Assembly (NCBI GenBank): GCA_017511715.1
Contig: JAFWJF010000002.1
Location: 62,001-126,000, forward strand
Source of the DNA: Alphaproteobacteria bacterium
GTDB lineage: Bacteria; Pseudomonadota; Alphaproteobacteria; Rs-D84
Direction: 5' to 3'
DNA length: 64,000 bases
The notes beneath the pieces were generated by a model. The model worked only from the letters and a program-made list of their open reading frames with translations. It had not been told where the DNA came from and did no database searches. Shown piece after piece: positions 15,203-23,832 of this stretch. Position numbers and translations under genes: made by a program. Each line of letters starts with the position of its first letter. Within the stretch, counting starts at the first letter, position 1.

Positions 15203-17290
15203 GTGAGAAAGTTTTTATACGCTTTTTATAAAAAACATATCTGGCTTTTGCGAATAATAGCCTTGTTCTTTATGGGGTTGATGGTTGCGATTGGTATTGC
15301 GCTGTCCCAGGTAAACTTAGAATCGTTGCGCGGAAATATTTTATCTGTTTTGCGTGATAGTACAAATATGCCGGTTGAAATAGATGGAAAAATTTCATGG
15401 CATTTTTCTTTGCGTCCAGAAATAGAACTGAATGATGTGCGTATTCCAAACGCAGATTGGGCAAAAAATAAAAATTTATTTACTGCAAAAAAGATAGGTG
15501 TTCGTTTGGACTTGCTTTCGCTTTTCAAATCACATCCGGTTATAAGATATATTAAAGTTTATGATGCAAAAATATTTATTGAAAAAAACGATAAAGATGA
15601 GATATCTGTTGTGTTTAATAAACAGCAAACACCACAGAATGCACCGGATACAGAAAATACTGATATTCCAAAATACCCAATAGAACAATTTCCTTTTGGT
15701 GGATTAGATGTTGAAAAATTGTCTGTAAATTTGTATGGCGATAAATATGAACTTTCAAGTTTTGGTATAAGTAATTATATGCGGCATTCTAATCGTGAAT
15801 ATAGTGGTTGGGTCAAGCCTTATGATACAAACTTCCCATTTGTTATTCAGTTTTCAGAATATAATTCGGAAAGAAAAATTTATCCTGTACGAATCGCCTT
15901 TGCAACAGGTGGGGAAGCGTTGATTGCGGATATTGCCTTGGAGGGAACAAGCAAGATGCCGATAGATTTTGTTGTGCGTGGTGAAATACCTGATATAAAA
16001 AAATCTGGAAAATGGTTTAAGATTGATATGGTTGATTTGCCAAAAATGAAAATAAATGTTGCTGGTGGTATAGACAGAAAAAAAATATCTTTCAGAAAAT
16101 CTTCTGTCGCATTGAATGGTTCTTCTCTTAATTTTTCTGGAACATATGATTGGTCCAAGAAAACACCTGTTATAAAAGCAAATATTTCATCGGATCAGGT
16201 AAATTTATACAAGTCTTTCCCAAGTTGGTACGGGGTTGGCAAGACATGGATTCACCCAAATAGAGATTTAGTAGTGTTTAAGGACATGCCTTTGTTTGGA
16301 CAGTTTTTGTATAATGCAGATGCCGATATCATATTGAATTGGAAACATTTTGTTGTCTATCGTTCATTAGATTTATCAAATATGAATGTTAAGTTGAAAG
16401 TTAACAATCATAAGGCGCGTGCTGATATCAAGTTAGTTATAGGAGATGGTAAAGTTGATGCTGTATTGATGGCTGATATTTACAAAGATGGGATGTATGA
16501 TGCAACATTGGCTGCGGTTGGGAATAATGTTTATGTCGGTGAAATAATAAATCAAGTTGATGTAAAAAATATTCTTTCTGGATTGCCTGTGCACATAGAT
16601 TTATTTGTTAAGGCGCGTGGTAAAAATATGTCAGAAATAATGCAAACAATAACAGGACCTGTGTTGGTATATTCTACGGACAGGGGATATGCGCATGCTG
16701 ATTTGGTTGAATATATGTACGGTGGAGATTTTCTGACAACGCTTCGTCATAGTGTCGAAGATATGTTCACAGGCAACAAGCGTGATATGATAGAAATTGG
16801 CAGTGCAATTGTGAATGTCAAACTTCGCGATGGTTTAATTGAAACACAAAATGGGGTTGCTGTAGAAACAAGGGTTATAAATATGCGCCTTGCGGGCAGC
16901 CTTGATTTAGGCAAAGAAAAAATACAAATGTCTTTGGCTACTGTTCCTGTAAGGGGGTTGAAATTATCTTTGTCTGGTAATTTGGTTAATGCGATGCAAA
17001 TATCCGGAAATTTAGCAGAACCTGATTTCAAGATAAGTGGTGCGGCGGTTGCTGGCAAAGTTGGTTCGGCGGTGGGTTTTGGTTTGTTGTTGTCGCCTTT
17101 GACCGGTGGCTTAAGTATCGCAGGGGGCTTATTAGCAGGTGTGTTGGCTGGTGATTTATTAGAAGGGTGGTTGGCGGATGACAAGCCCTATCGGACGGCA
17201 AAAGAAAAAGGTGCACCGCGAAAACGCGATGATCCAGATTGGATGAATCAGCCGGTGCAAATATTGTCTAATTCTTTATTTATGGAGTAA
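15203..17290 (+). CDS. AsmA-family envelope protein
   Basis: 695 residues with GTG start after AAGGAAAA. One N-terminal membrane anchor (~14-36: LRIIALFFMGLMVAIGIALS), then a long beta-rich periplasmic region that begins with the AsmA-like segment on the inherited sequence PVEIDGKISWHFSLRPEIEL. AsmA-like proteins are thought to bridge the periplasm and move phospholipids between membranes. Near 613-650 is a glycine-rich stretch (GKVGSAVGFGLLLSPLTGG..GLLAGVLAGD), typical near the C-terminus of AsmA proteins. It sits three nt upstream of cdaA. Confidence 0.85.
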   Translation: MRKFLYAFYKKHIWLLRIIALFFMGLMVAIGIALSQVNLESLRGNILSVLRDSTNMPVEIDGKISWHFSLRPEIELNDVRIPNADWAKNKNLFTAKKIGVRLDLLSLFKSHPVIRYIKVYDAKIFIEKNDKDEISVVFNKQQTPQNAPDTENTDIPKYPIEQFPFGGLDVEKLSVNLYGDKYELSSFGISNYMRHSNREYSGWVKPYDTNFPFVIQFSEYNSERKIYPVRIAFATGGEALIADIALEGTSKMPIDFVVRGEIPDIKKSGKWFKIDMVDLPKMKINVAGGIDRKKISFRKSSVALNGSSLNFSGTYDWSKKTPVIKANISSDQVNLYKSFPSWYGVGKTWIHPNRDLVVFKDMPLFGQFLYNADADIILNWKHFVVYRSLDLSNMNVKLKVNNHKARADIKLVIGDGKVDAVLMADIYKDGMYDATLAAVGNNVYVGEIINQVDVKNILSGLPVHIDLFVKARGKNMSEIMQTITGPVLVYSTDRGYAHADLVEYMYGGDFLTTLRHSVEDMFTGNKRDMIEIGSAIVNVKLRDGLIETQNGVAVETRVINMRLAGSLDLGKEKIQMSLATVPVRGLKLSLSGNLVNAMQISGNLAEPDFKISGAAVAGKVGSAVGFGLLLSPLTGGLSIAGGLLAGVLAGDLLEGWLADDKPYRTAKEKGAPRKRDDPDWMNQPVQILSNSLFME

Positions 17291-17293
17291 AAA

Positions 17294-18064
17294 ATGATTA
17301 ATTGGTTAAATCTCGTTCAAGTTATAATAATAGCCTTGGTTTTATGGGGCTTTTACAGAGGCTTTATAAAAAACACTTCTTCGGAAAGGTTGGTTCATGG
17401 TTTGTTTGGTTTAGGGGGGCTTTGGTTTTTAAGTTTCTTGTTACCATGGATGCATTTATATATTCTTGGGCGTTTTTTGCACTGGATAGCTTTATTTTTA
17501 TCTGTTGGTTTGATAGTTATTTTTCAGCCAGAATTAAGAAAATTTTTAGCCTTGATAGGAAGTGTTCGCGGTTGGAAAAATCTTATTTATGTTTTTAAGC
17601 AAGATGTAAAAAAGACTTCTGATAAACAAAAATCTGTTGAAGAAATAATTAAGGCTGTGGTTTATATGTCAGAAAAACATACCGGGGCATTGATTGTTTT
17701 TCCGCCAGATATTGATGATGGTGTAATTGAAAGATTGGGAACAAAAATAGACGGCCTTATAACAAGTGAATTGTTGTTAACAATATTTTTCAATAAAACA
17801 CCATTGCATGATGGGGCGGTGATAATATCAGATAACAAAATTAAATACGCGGGGGCTATATTACCTGTGTCGCAGAATCAATTACAGTGGAAGTATGGAA
17901 CGCGACACAGGGCTGCGCTTGGCATGTCAGAAGCATCAAAAGCCACAATTTTGGTCGTGTCAGAAGAAACCGGTGACATATCTTTCGCAGAAAAAGGTTC
18001 TATTAAAAAATATGATGATGTGAAAAAAATAAAAAGTAAGTTAGAAAAAATATTGATAAAATAG
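17294..18064 (+). CDS. cdaA: Diadenylate cyclase CdaA (c-di-AMP synthase)
   Basis: 256 residues. Three N-terminal membrane helices (~7-85) followed by a DAC domain (~95-230). Active-site motifs are intact: LHDGAVII (DGA) and YGTRHRAALGMSEASKA (RHR). It would make cyclic di-AMP from two ATP. CdaA is well known from Firmicutes, cyanobacteria and some deltaproteobacteria; in alphaproteobacteria it is uncommon as far as I know. No cdaR or glmM is next to it here; instead it follows an AsmA-family gene by three nt. Targets (K+ channels, riboswitches) cannot be seen in this window. Confidence 0.92.
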   Translation: MINWLNLVQVIIIALVLWGFYRGFIKNTSSERLVHGLFGLGGLWFLSFLLPWMHLYILGRFLHWIALFLSVGLIVIFQPELRKFLALIGSVRGWKNLIYVFKQDVKKTSDKQKSVEEIIKAVVYMSEKHTGALIVFPPDIDDGVIERLGTKIDGLITSELLLTIFFNKTPLHDGAVIISDNKIKYAGAILPVSQNQLQWKYGTRHRAALGMSEASKATILVVSEETGDISFAEKGSIKKYDDVKKIKSKLEKILIK

Positions 18065-18110
18065 ACTTTTGTCAAATAAAAATAAAGTTTCTTTTTTAAC
18101 AGATTTGCTC

Positions 18111-18140
18111 TTGCACCGAATCGGTCTTTTTTGGTACACT
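18111..18140 (+). promoter_or_regulatory. Possible promoter of dnaN
   Basis: TTGCAC (18111-18116), 18-nt spacer, TACACT (18135-18140), 44 nt before the dnaN ATG. The start has an AACAGGAG ribosome-binding site. Confidence 0.5.
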
Positions 18141-18184
18141 CTGTGAAAGGAATTTAATGAAATAAGAAAGAACAGGAGCAAATT

Positions 18185-19297
18185 ATGGAATTTTCAGTGT
18201 TTCGTCAGGTTTTAATACGTGCGCTGGGGCATATGCAGTCTATTGTTGAAAAACGGGCGACGTTGCCTATATTGGTTAATGTTAAAATCGAAGTGGCAGA
18301 TGATTTAGTGTTATCTGCAACAAATGTCGATTTGGAATTGGTTGAACATGTTGCGGCTGATATTACTTTGGCTGGAAAAACAACTGTGCCGGTTCAGATG
18401 TTGTATGATATTGTTCGTAAACTTCCAGATGATGCAGAAATAAGTTTCAAGCAATCTGGTGACCAGTTGGTTGTGTCCAGTGGTCGTGCGGTATTCCATT
18501 TGCCTACATTGCCAGCAGAAAATTTCCCAGCAATGGCAGGGGGAAACTTAAGTACCAAATTCCAAATGACAACTGGTGATTTGGCGCATTTAATTAACCA
18601 GACAAAATTTGCAATTCCAACAGATGATGTGCGTTATCATTTGGGCGGTATATATTTCCATATATCAGAAGATACAGGTAAATTAACTGCTGTCGCAACA
18701 GATGCCCAGCGTATGGCACTGTGTGCGATTGATGCGCCAGCTGCGGCAAAGGATATGCCATCTGTTATTATCCCAAGACGTGTTATTGGTGAATTGTCAA
18801 AATTATTGGAAGATGCAAATGTTGACGATGTCTTGATTGAATTGTCGGATACCAAGGCGCGTTTTACAGTTGGGGCTGCGACATTAACCAGCAAATTGGT
18901 TGATGCACAATATCCTAATTATCGTGTTGTTATTCCAAAGGGTAATGACAAGATTGCAATTTTGGACAGAAAGCAATTTGTGAATGCGGTTGATTTGGTT
19001 TCTGTTGCAAGCGTTGACAAGACAAAGTCTGTTCAGTTGGCGTTTTCTATGAACAAATTGGTAATCAGTGCATCCAGCCCTGATGCGGGTGCTGCAACCC
19101 AGGAATTAGATGTGGAATATAATGGTGATGCAACGTTTACAATAAACTTTAATGTAAAGTTCTTGTTAGATGTTGCGGGTCAGGTCGAAGGCGAAAAATT
19201 CCAAATGGAAATGCAAGAACCGCTTTCCCCAACAATTATTAAATCTACGGAAAAAGATACTGATGCATTGTTCGTTTTAATGCCGATGCGCATGTAA
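18185..19297 (+). CDS. dnaN: DNA polymerase III sliding clamp (beta subunit)
   Basis: 370 residues, normal length: three clamp domains with typical segments VEKRATLPILVNVKIEV, GGIYFH...ATDAQRMAL and the C-terminal FVLMPMRM. The homodimeric ring tethers Pol III and other partners to DNA. Here it is separated from dnaA by about 10 kb and by parE, uvrC and cdaA. Its 3' flank carries the long hairpin element at 19296. Confidence 0.97.
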   Translation: MEFSVFRQVLIRALGHMQSIVEKRATLPILVNVKIEVADDLVLSATNVDLELVEHVAADITLAGKTTVPVQMLYDIVRKLPDDAEISFKQSGDQLVVSSGRAVFHLPTLPAENFPAMAGGNLSTKFQMTTGDLAHLINQTKFAIPTDDVRYHLGGIYFHISEDTGKLTAVATDAQRMALCAIDAPAAAKDMPSVIIPRRVIGELSKLLEDANVDDVLIELSDTKARFTVGAATLTSKLVDAQYPNYRVVIPKGNDKIAILDRKQFVNAVDLVSVASVDKTKSVQLAFSMNKLVISASSPDAGAATQELDVEYNGDATFTINFNVKFLLDVAGQVEGEKFQMEMQEPLSPTIIKSTEKDTDALFVLMPMRM

Positions 19298-19402
19298 AAA
19301 CAAATTATAACGGCACATCTGCTTGTCGTTATTGCGTTCATGTAGGTCTACTACACTTCACTTAATAACGACGGCGCATCTGCGCCGTTCTGATTTGTTT
19401 TT
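19296..19402. repeat. Long-hairpin element with conserved apex, copy 1 (after dnaN)
   Basis: Starts at the dnaN stop. Outer arms AAAAACAAAT (19296-19305) / ATTTGTTTTT (19393-19402); AACGGC / GCCGTT (19309-19314 / 19384-19389); inner arms GTCGTTATT / AATAACGAC (19325-19333 / 19364-19372). The 24-nt apex (19337-19360) holds its own hairpin TGTAG-GTCTA-CTACA. The apex is identical to that at 59279-59302 while the arms differ. The right half (ACGGCGC-ATCT-GCGCCGT, then TTTGTTTTTT) could also act as a terminator for dnaN. Confidence 0.75.
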
Positions 19403-19460
19403 TATCTTTTCTTGACGGTTGATTTTTTTGCTGTATCATTTTGTGCAAGAGGTTTTACAT

Positions 19461-20003
19461 ATGAATATTCAAGATATTACAGCGGGCAAAGAACCGCCAA
19501 AAAAGATGAACGCCATAATAGAAATTCCAGAAAATGGTGTTGTGAAGTACGAGATAAGTAAAGAGCTCGGAATGTTGCGAGTGGACAGGGTTTTGCATAC
19601 GCCGATGGCGTATCCTGCGAACTATGGTTATTTTCCGGGGACTTTGGGGGATGATGGCGATCCGTTAGATTGTGTGGTTGTTTGTAATGCGCCATTGATG
19701 CCCGGTGTTATTATTGAGGTTCGTCCAATTGGTGTTTTGGTTATGGAAGACCAGGCGGGGGGTGATGAAAAGATAATTTGTGTTCCGTTAAACAGAATTG
19801 ACCCATATTATGAAAAAACAACAGCATTAGAAGAATTGCCTGAAATCTTGCGGTCAAAGATAGAATATTTTTTCCAACACTATAAAGATTTACAGCCTAA
19901 TTCTTGGTCGAAAGTTATCGGTTGGGGCGACAGGGCAGCGGCTGATAAATGTATCATGGAATCAATAGACAGATATTGGATACATAAACGCGAATCGCAA
20001 TAA
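19461..20003 (+). CDS. ppa: Inorganic pyrophosphatase, soluble type I
   Basis: 180 residues from the ATG at 19461, after AAGAGG; the in-frame start 14 codons earlier is not supported. Hydrolyses pyrophosphate to drive biosynthesis. The metal-binding signature DDGDPLDCVV is near residues 68-77, and the substrate-binding HTPMAYPANYGYFPGT segment is near 47-62. Single gene with the hairpin element upstream and efp 64 nt downstream. Confidence 0.97.
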   Translation: MNIQDITAGKEPPKKMNAIIEIPENGVVKYEISKELGMLRVDRVLHTPMAYPANYGYFPGTLGDDGDPLDCVVVCNAPLMPGVIIEVRPIGVLVMEDQAGGDEKIICVPLNRIDPYYEKTTALEELPEILRSKIEYFFQHYKDLQPNSWSKVIGWGDRAAADKCIMESIDRYWIHKRESQ

Positions 20004-20067
20004 ATTGTTGCCAAAATCAAAAGTTTATTATATTCTTATCGGGTAAATTTTAACCAAGGGGTAAAAA

Positions 20068-20637
20068 ATGGCTTCTTTTATAGCAAATGATATGCGTGTG
20101 GGTTGGGTTATTTCTCACAATGGTAAACGTTATTCCGTGACATCAATCACAAAAGTAAAACCGGGCAAAGGTGGCGCTTTTGTTCAGGCTGATTTGCGTG
20201 ATATTGATTCTGGGAACAAAGGTGGCGATCGTTGGCGTGCAGAAGATAAAGTTGAAAAATTGATGGTCGAAGATATCGAATGCCAATATTTGTATTCTGA
20301 TGGGACAGATGCGTACTTTATGAATCTTAATGATTACGAACAATTCACAATGCCAAATGATTCTTTGGGTGAACAAATGAAATTCTTGGCACCAGAAATG
20401 TTGGTTAAGGCAAACTTTGTCGAAGGGCATCCAGTGTCAATCACTTTGCCAAAAACAGTTGTTGCAACTGTTGAAGAAACAGAACCTGCATTAAAAGGAC
20501 AAACAGCAACCAGCAGCGGTGGCAAACCTGCGATTCTTGATAACGGCGTTCGTGTTCAGGTTCCGACCTTTATTGAACAAGGTGAAAAGATTGTTGTGAA
20601 TACCGAAACATTAGAATACGTTGAAAGGGCAAAGTAG
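20068..20637 (+). CDS. efp: Elongation factor P
   Basis: 189 residues. Relieves ribosomes stalled on polyproline. Three beta domains; the tip loop of domain I is KPGKGGAFVQ, whose second lysine corresponds to the residue modified by EpmA/EpmB in E. coli; no modifying enzyme is seen in the window. Ribosome-binding site AAGGGG. An intrinsic terminator follows. Confidence 0.97.
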   Translation: MASFIANDMRVGWVISHNGKRYSVTSITKVKPGKGGAFVQADLRDIDSGNKGGDRWRAEDKVEKLMVEDIECQYLYSDGTDAYFMNLNDYEQFTMPNDSLGEQMKFLAPEMLVKANFVEGHPVSITLPKTVVATVEETEPALKGQTATSSGGKPAILDNGVRVQVPTFIEQGEKIVVNTETLEYVERAK

Positions 20638-20655
20638 TTTTTTTATAAAAGCCTC

Positions 20656-20681
20656 AAAATCCGCCGTATAGGCGGTTTTTT
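20656..20681. terminator. Intrinsic terminator between efp and fba
   Basis: CCGCC-GTATA-GGCGG stem-loop (20661-20675) flanked by AAAAT and TTTTTT, between convergent genes. Confidence 0.9.
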
Positions 20682-20687
20682 GGTTGC

Positions 20688-21629
20688 TTAAATTTTATAC
20701 CCAGAACCCATGATGTTTTGGATTTCGTCTATGCAATTTTTGGTCATTTCTTTTCGTGCCATGTCAAGATAACGTCGTGGGTCAAAAATTTCTGGTTCAG
20801 ATACAAGTGTTTTACGAACCGATGCGGTAAATGCGAATCGTGAATCAGAATCTATATTTACTTTTGCAATATGCATTGATATTGCACGTCTAATTTGGGC
20901 AGGGGATGTTCCGCGCGCATTTTTTATGTCGCCACCGAATTTATTTATTTGATTAACATATTTTTGTGGAATAGATGATGCACCATGTAAAACCAGCGGA
21001 ACATTTGGAATGTTGGTTGCAATTTGTTCCAATATGTCAAAACGAAGTGCTTCATTAGGGCTTTTCTTTTTATATGCGCCGTGTGTCGTTCCGATTGCAA
21101 CCGCCAACGAATCGGTTTTTGTTTGTTTTACAAAATCTTTTACTAAATCAGGGTCTGTGAAAGAGTGCGCTGATGCTTTTGTGTTTTGGTCTTCTGTGCC
21201 GGCAAGTACCCCGAGTTCTGTTTCCAGTGATACATCGAATTGGTGCACATAGTCAGCAACGCGGCGCGATTCGGAAATGTTTTTACTAAGTGGTAAAGCA
21301 CTGCCATCAAACATGACAGATGAAAACCCCAAATCTGTAGCGTATTTGCAAATATCAAAACTGTGCCCATGGTCAAGGTGCAATGCAATTTGTTCGCGTT
21401 TGTATTCTGCGCCCCGAATCATCCCCATTAATATTTCGCCCCCCATGTATTCCAATGCACTTTCAGATACAGCCAATATAATCGGGCTTTGTGTGATTTT
21501 TGCGGCATCCAAAATTGCCTGCAAAGTTTCCATGTTGTAAAAATTAAATGCTGGGACCGCATAGCCTTTGTGCAGTGCGCGGTTAAGTAGTTTTTTCGTA
21601 TTTGCCAGACCAAAATCAGAATAATGCAT
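20688..21629 (-). CDS. fba: Fructose-bisphosphate aldolase, class II
   Basis: 313 residues from the ATG at 21629, which has AGAAGGA in front; an ATG eight codons earlier would overlap that site. Zinc-dependent cleavage of fructose 1,6-bisphosphate. Features: the first zinc ligand region IALHLDHGHSFD, the SVMFDGSALPLSKNI segment, the second ligand TTHGAYK and LVLHGASSIP near the phosphate site. It belongs to the class II group close to the Calvin-cycle/CbbA-like or GatY-like types; the exact subgroup is uncertain. No glycolysis genes adjoin it. Confidence 0.93.
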   Translation of the reverse strand: MHYSDFGLANTKKLLNRALHKGYAVPAFNFYNMETLQAILDAAKITQSPIILAVSESALEYMGGEILMGMIRGAEYKREQIALHLDHGHSFDICKYATDLGFSSVMFDGSALPLSKNISESRRVADYVHQFDVSLETELGVLAGTEDQNTKASAHSFTDPDLVKDFVKQTKTDSLAVAIGTTHGAYKKKSPNEALRFDILEQIATNIPNVPLVLHGASSIPQKYVNQINKFGGDIKNARGTSPAQIRRAISMHIAKVNIDSDSRFAFTASVRKTLVSEPEIFDPRRYLDMARKEMTKNCIDEIQNIMGSGYKI

Positions 21630-21775
21630 GTTTTTTCCTTCTTTCCGTTGCATTATATCACAAATATTATGTTTTTTCAGGTTTTACTTAAAAACTTGAC
21701 AACAGAAATGTTTGTGCAACAATTTAACTAAACGAATCGGGGTGTTGAAGAGAGATAAAAAAACAAGGAAAACAA

Positions 21776-22153
21776 ATGAAAAAAGTTATTTTATCTGTGT
21801 TGGGTTTGACATTAATCGCCGGATGTTCTGGTTATGATTATTACGAAACAAATGTTCGTTATCGTCAAAAAGGTAAAGATTGTATCTATTACTACAGTGA
21901 AGACGGTAAAAACTTTAATAGCGAAATTCGCAATTTGGAAGATGCTAAACAGATTGTTTACCGCAATACAAAATGCGAAGATTTGTATGGCAAAGACAGC
22001 TTTGGTTATACACAACGCGACAGAAGCGCGATTGTTCCTGTGCGTGTTCAAGAAGAAAAGCCTGTGGTTGCAACACCATGCGGTTGCCAAACTTGTGCGA
22101 AAAAGCAAGTCTTGAAAAGCAGATATATTATCGTTCCGGCTTATAATGGCTAA
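21776..22153 (+). CDS. Small secreted lipoprotein, hypothetical
   Basis: 125 residues. Lipoprotein signal peptide MKKVILSVLGLTLIAGCSGY with lipobox LIAGC, so Cys16 or Cys17 region is lipidated. The remainder is tyrosine-rich at first (YDYYETNVRYRQKGKDCIYYY), with a CGCQTC cluster near 101-106; no family recognised. A TTGACA box at 21696-21701 may be its -35 element; the -10 is unclear. Ribosome-binding site AAGGAAAAC. It ends in its own terminator at 22172. Confidence 0.75.
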   Translation: MKKVILSVLGLTLIAGCSGYDYYETNVRYRQKGKDCIYYYSEDGKNFNSEIRNLEDAKQIVYRNTKCEDLYGKDSFGYTQRDRSAIVPVRVQEEKPVVATPCGCQTCAKKQVLKSRYIIVPAYNG

Positions 22154-22171
22154 TGGGATGAAAGCGAAAAA

Positions 22172-22200
22172 ATGCGCCATGGTTAAAATGGCGCGTTTTT
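22172..22200 (+). terminator. Intrinsic terminator
   Basis: GCGCCAT (22174-22180), loop, ATGGCGC (22188-22194), then GTTTTTTTG. Downstream of the lipoprotein gene. Confidence 0.9.
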
Positions 22201-22204
22201 TTGT

Positions 22205-22232
22205 TTGAGAATCTGCTTTTTTGTGATAAAAT
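22205..22232 (+). promoter_or_regulatory. Possible promoter of the VirB2-like gene
   Basis: TTGAGA (22205-22210), 16-nt spacer, TAAAAT (22227-22232), 25 nt before the ATG. A similar TGATAAAAT box precedes the large cysteine-rich gene at 60331. Confidence 0.5.
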
Positions 22233-22257
22233 AAAAGGAAATAAAAGGAGTTTTTAT

Positions 22258-22608
22258 ATGAAAAAGATTATGAATAAAATTAATTTTGCAATTATCAGTT
22301 TGATGGTATCTGTTCCTGCGTTCGCTGCACCTGCAGATAACGGTATGTGTGAGGCATTACAAAAATTGCATGGTGTGTTCAATCTGTTAAGAACAATGGC
22401 ATTTATTGGTGCGGCGTTTTATATTGCTCAGTGGGCATGGAAATACATTTCCAGTGGAGATGTTAAAATGGATGACATCAAAGACAAAGGTACTGCTTTG
22501 TTAGTGGGTTTTAGTTTGTTGTTTATGATTGGTGTGATATTGTCGTTTATTATGTCTGCTACTGGTGCAAAATTTATTGGTTGTGCGGATGTTATCAAAA
22601 CTTGGTAA
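22258..22608 (+). CDS. VirB2/TrbC-like small membrane protein
   Basis: 116 residues from the ATG after AAAAGGAG. Signal peptide (~1-27, ending VPAFAAPAD), then two hydrophobic helices (~47-66 LRTMAFIGAAFYIAQWAWKY and ~82-103 ALLVGFSLLFMIGVILSFIM) joined by a short charged loop, and a single late Cys. This is the layout of VirB2/TrbC pilins of type IV secretion systems. No other VirB gene is in the window, and the sequence is too short for a firm call. A terminator follows directly. Confidence 0.5.
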   Translation: MKKIMNKINFAIISLMVSVPAFAAPADNGMCEALQKLHGVFNLLRTMAFIGAAFYIAQWAWKYISSGDVKMDDIKDKGTALLVGFSLLFMIGVILSFIMSATGAKFIGCADVIKTW

Positions 22609-22629
22609 TCATAAAAATAAAATTAAATG

Positions 22630-22653
22630 CCGCCCGATTGGGCGGTGTTTTTT
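22630..22653. terminator. Intrinsic terminator between convergent genes
   Basis: CCGCCC-GATT-GGGCGG, then TGTTTTTT. Identical stem and loop to the terminators at 1340 and 3804. Confidence 0.9.
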
Positions 22654-23566
22654 ATCGTAATGATTGTGGATAGTTTTCTTGCCAGAATTTTTTACGTGCG
22701 TTGCGAATCTTTTCAATTATATGATAAGAATTCTTTTTCAACAATTGAAGTTCGGGCGAAGAACCGTATCTAAAGAATTCTGCACGGGCAAATTTTGCTT
22801 TTTCTTTTGCGATATAGCGAACTTCGTTTATTGAATATTCAGATTTATTTGTAAATTGTAATGCGATTTCTTGCAACATTGCATCAATAAAGCGCAGTGT
22901 TTGTGATTTCATATAATCAATAGGCGATGTCTTTACGTTGTATTTAAGGCGTAACGTTTCCATCGATTTGACATTGTAAAGCGTTTGCCAAATTGTTGAC
23001 CAGATATCGCGGAAAGAGTTTTTATTGGAATCTTTTGCGCGGTTTATAATCGCAGAAATCAGATTGCTGGTTCTGGCGATTTGGTTGCGACGATTCTCGA
23101 ATTTTAATTCTTGGGCGGCGGCAGTTAATTCAACGCTGTTTTTGTTTGGGTACAAAAAGCATGCTTGTTCCAATTCTGTGCCGCTGTGTTGCCCGAATAA
23201 GTATTCGCAAGCCACACCGGTCAAATATTGATTTGGTGCATTGCGAAGTGTTTTTATTTGATTGCGCTGTTTTATATATATGTTGTAAGTATCCTTGGTT
23301 GTCAAAATGTGAACAGGGCGTGGTGTTAATGTTGTAAATTCAGGAATTGCATGCCGTATTGTGCTGTGCATTTTGTTGATAACTAATTGAGAAATTGGTT
23401 CGCGTACATCAAAAAAGTTTGGATATAAAATTGCCAGGTCTGATAATTTCCAAAATATTGGCATGTTTGTATCCTGGGCGAATAGGTCGTTGTTTTGACA
23501 GACCTTGGTGTTCAATGTTTGACGTATTAATTCTGCGTTGGACGGTGTTTCTTTGTGTGGAATCAT
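22652..23566 (-). CDS. Unknown protein paired with an RHH regulator
   Basis: 304 residues, no family recognised. It has no signal peptide and is probably soluble and cytosolic. The sequence is helical, with basic patches near 100-115 (KDTYNIYIKQRNQIKTLRN) and at the C-terminus (IEKIRNARKKFWQENYPQSLR). It begins 2 nt after the RHH gene's stop and shares its promoter. That order (small DNA-binding protein first, larger partner second) fits a toxin-antitoxin or phage-regulator pair, but no toxin motif is visible. A plasmid- or phage-derived accessory role is also possible. Confidence 0.6.
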   Translation of the reverse strand: MIPHKETPSNAELIRQTLNTKVCQNNDLFAQDTNMPIFWKLSDLAILYPNFFDVREPISQLVINKMHSTIRHAIPEFTTLTPRPVHILTTKDTYNIYIKQRNQIKTLRNAPNQYLTGVACEYLFGQHSGTELEQACFLYPNKNSVELTAAAQELKFENRRNQIARTSNLISAIINRAKDSNKNSFRDIWSTIWQTLYNVKSMETLRLKYNVKTSPIDYMKSQTLRFIDAMLQEIALQFTNKSEYSINEVRYIAKEKAKFARAEFFRYGSSPELQLLKKNSYHIIEKIRNARKKFWQENYPQSLR

Positions 23567-23568
23567 GT

Positions 23569-23799
23569 TTAGTCCTTTTTTGATTCGTCGATATTTGCCA
23601 GCGAAAACAGTACTGACGATATCAAAGATTGATAGGGAACATGTTGGGCATCTGCCAGCTCTTTAATTTTTTCAACTATTTGATGTGGAATTCGCATGTT
23701 GATTACGCAATCTGATTTGTTAAAGGCGCGATAAGCCGCGTATTCTTTTAACAAAGATTCAATGTTCATCACGAATAATTGTTGCATTACATTCGGCAT
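23569..23799 (-). CDS. Ribbon-helix-helix DNA-binding protein (BrnA/CopG-like)
   Basis: 76 residues. The second half is an RHH fold: beta strand CVINMRIP, helix HQIVEKIKELADAQ, turn, helix YQSLISSVLFSLA. The strand-helix-helix order and 'PYQSLISSVL' phrase resemble BrnA and CopG antitoxins. It is expected to dimerise and repress its own promoter, just upstream at 23833-23860 with direct repeats. Ribosome-binding site AGGAG. Confidence 0.75.
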   Translation of the reverse strand: MPNVMQQLFVMNIESLLKEYAAYRAFNKSDCVINMRIPHQIVEKIKELADAQHVPYQSLISSVLFSLANIDESKKD

Positions 23800-23832
23800 A
23801 GACTAACTCCTATACTTCAGTGATTACAACTG

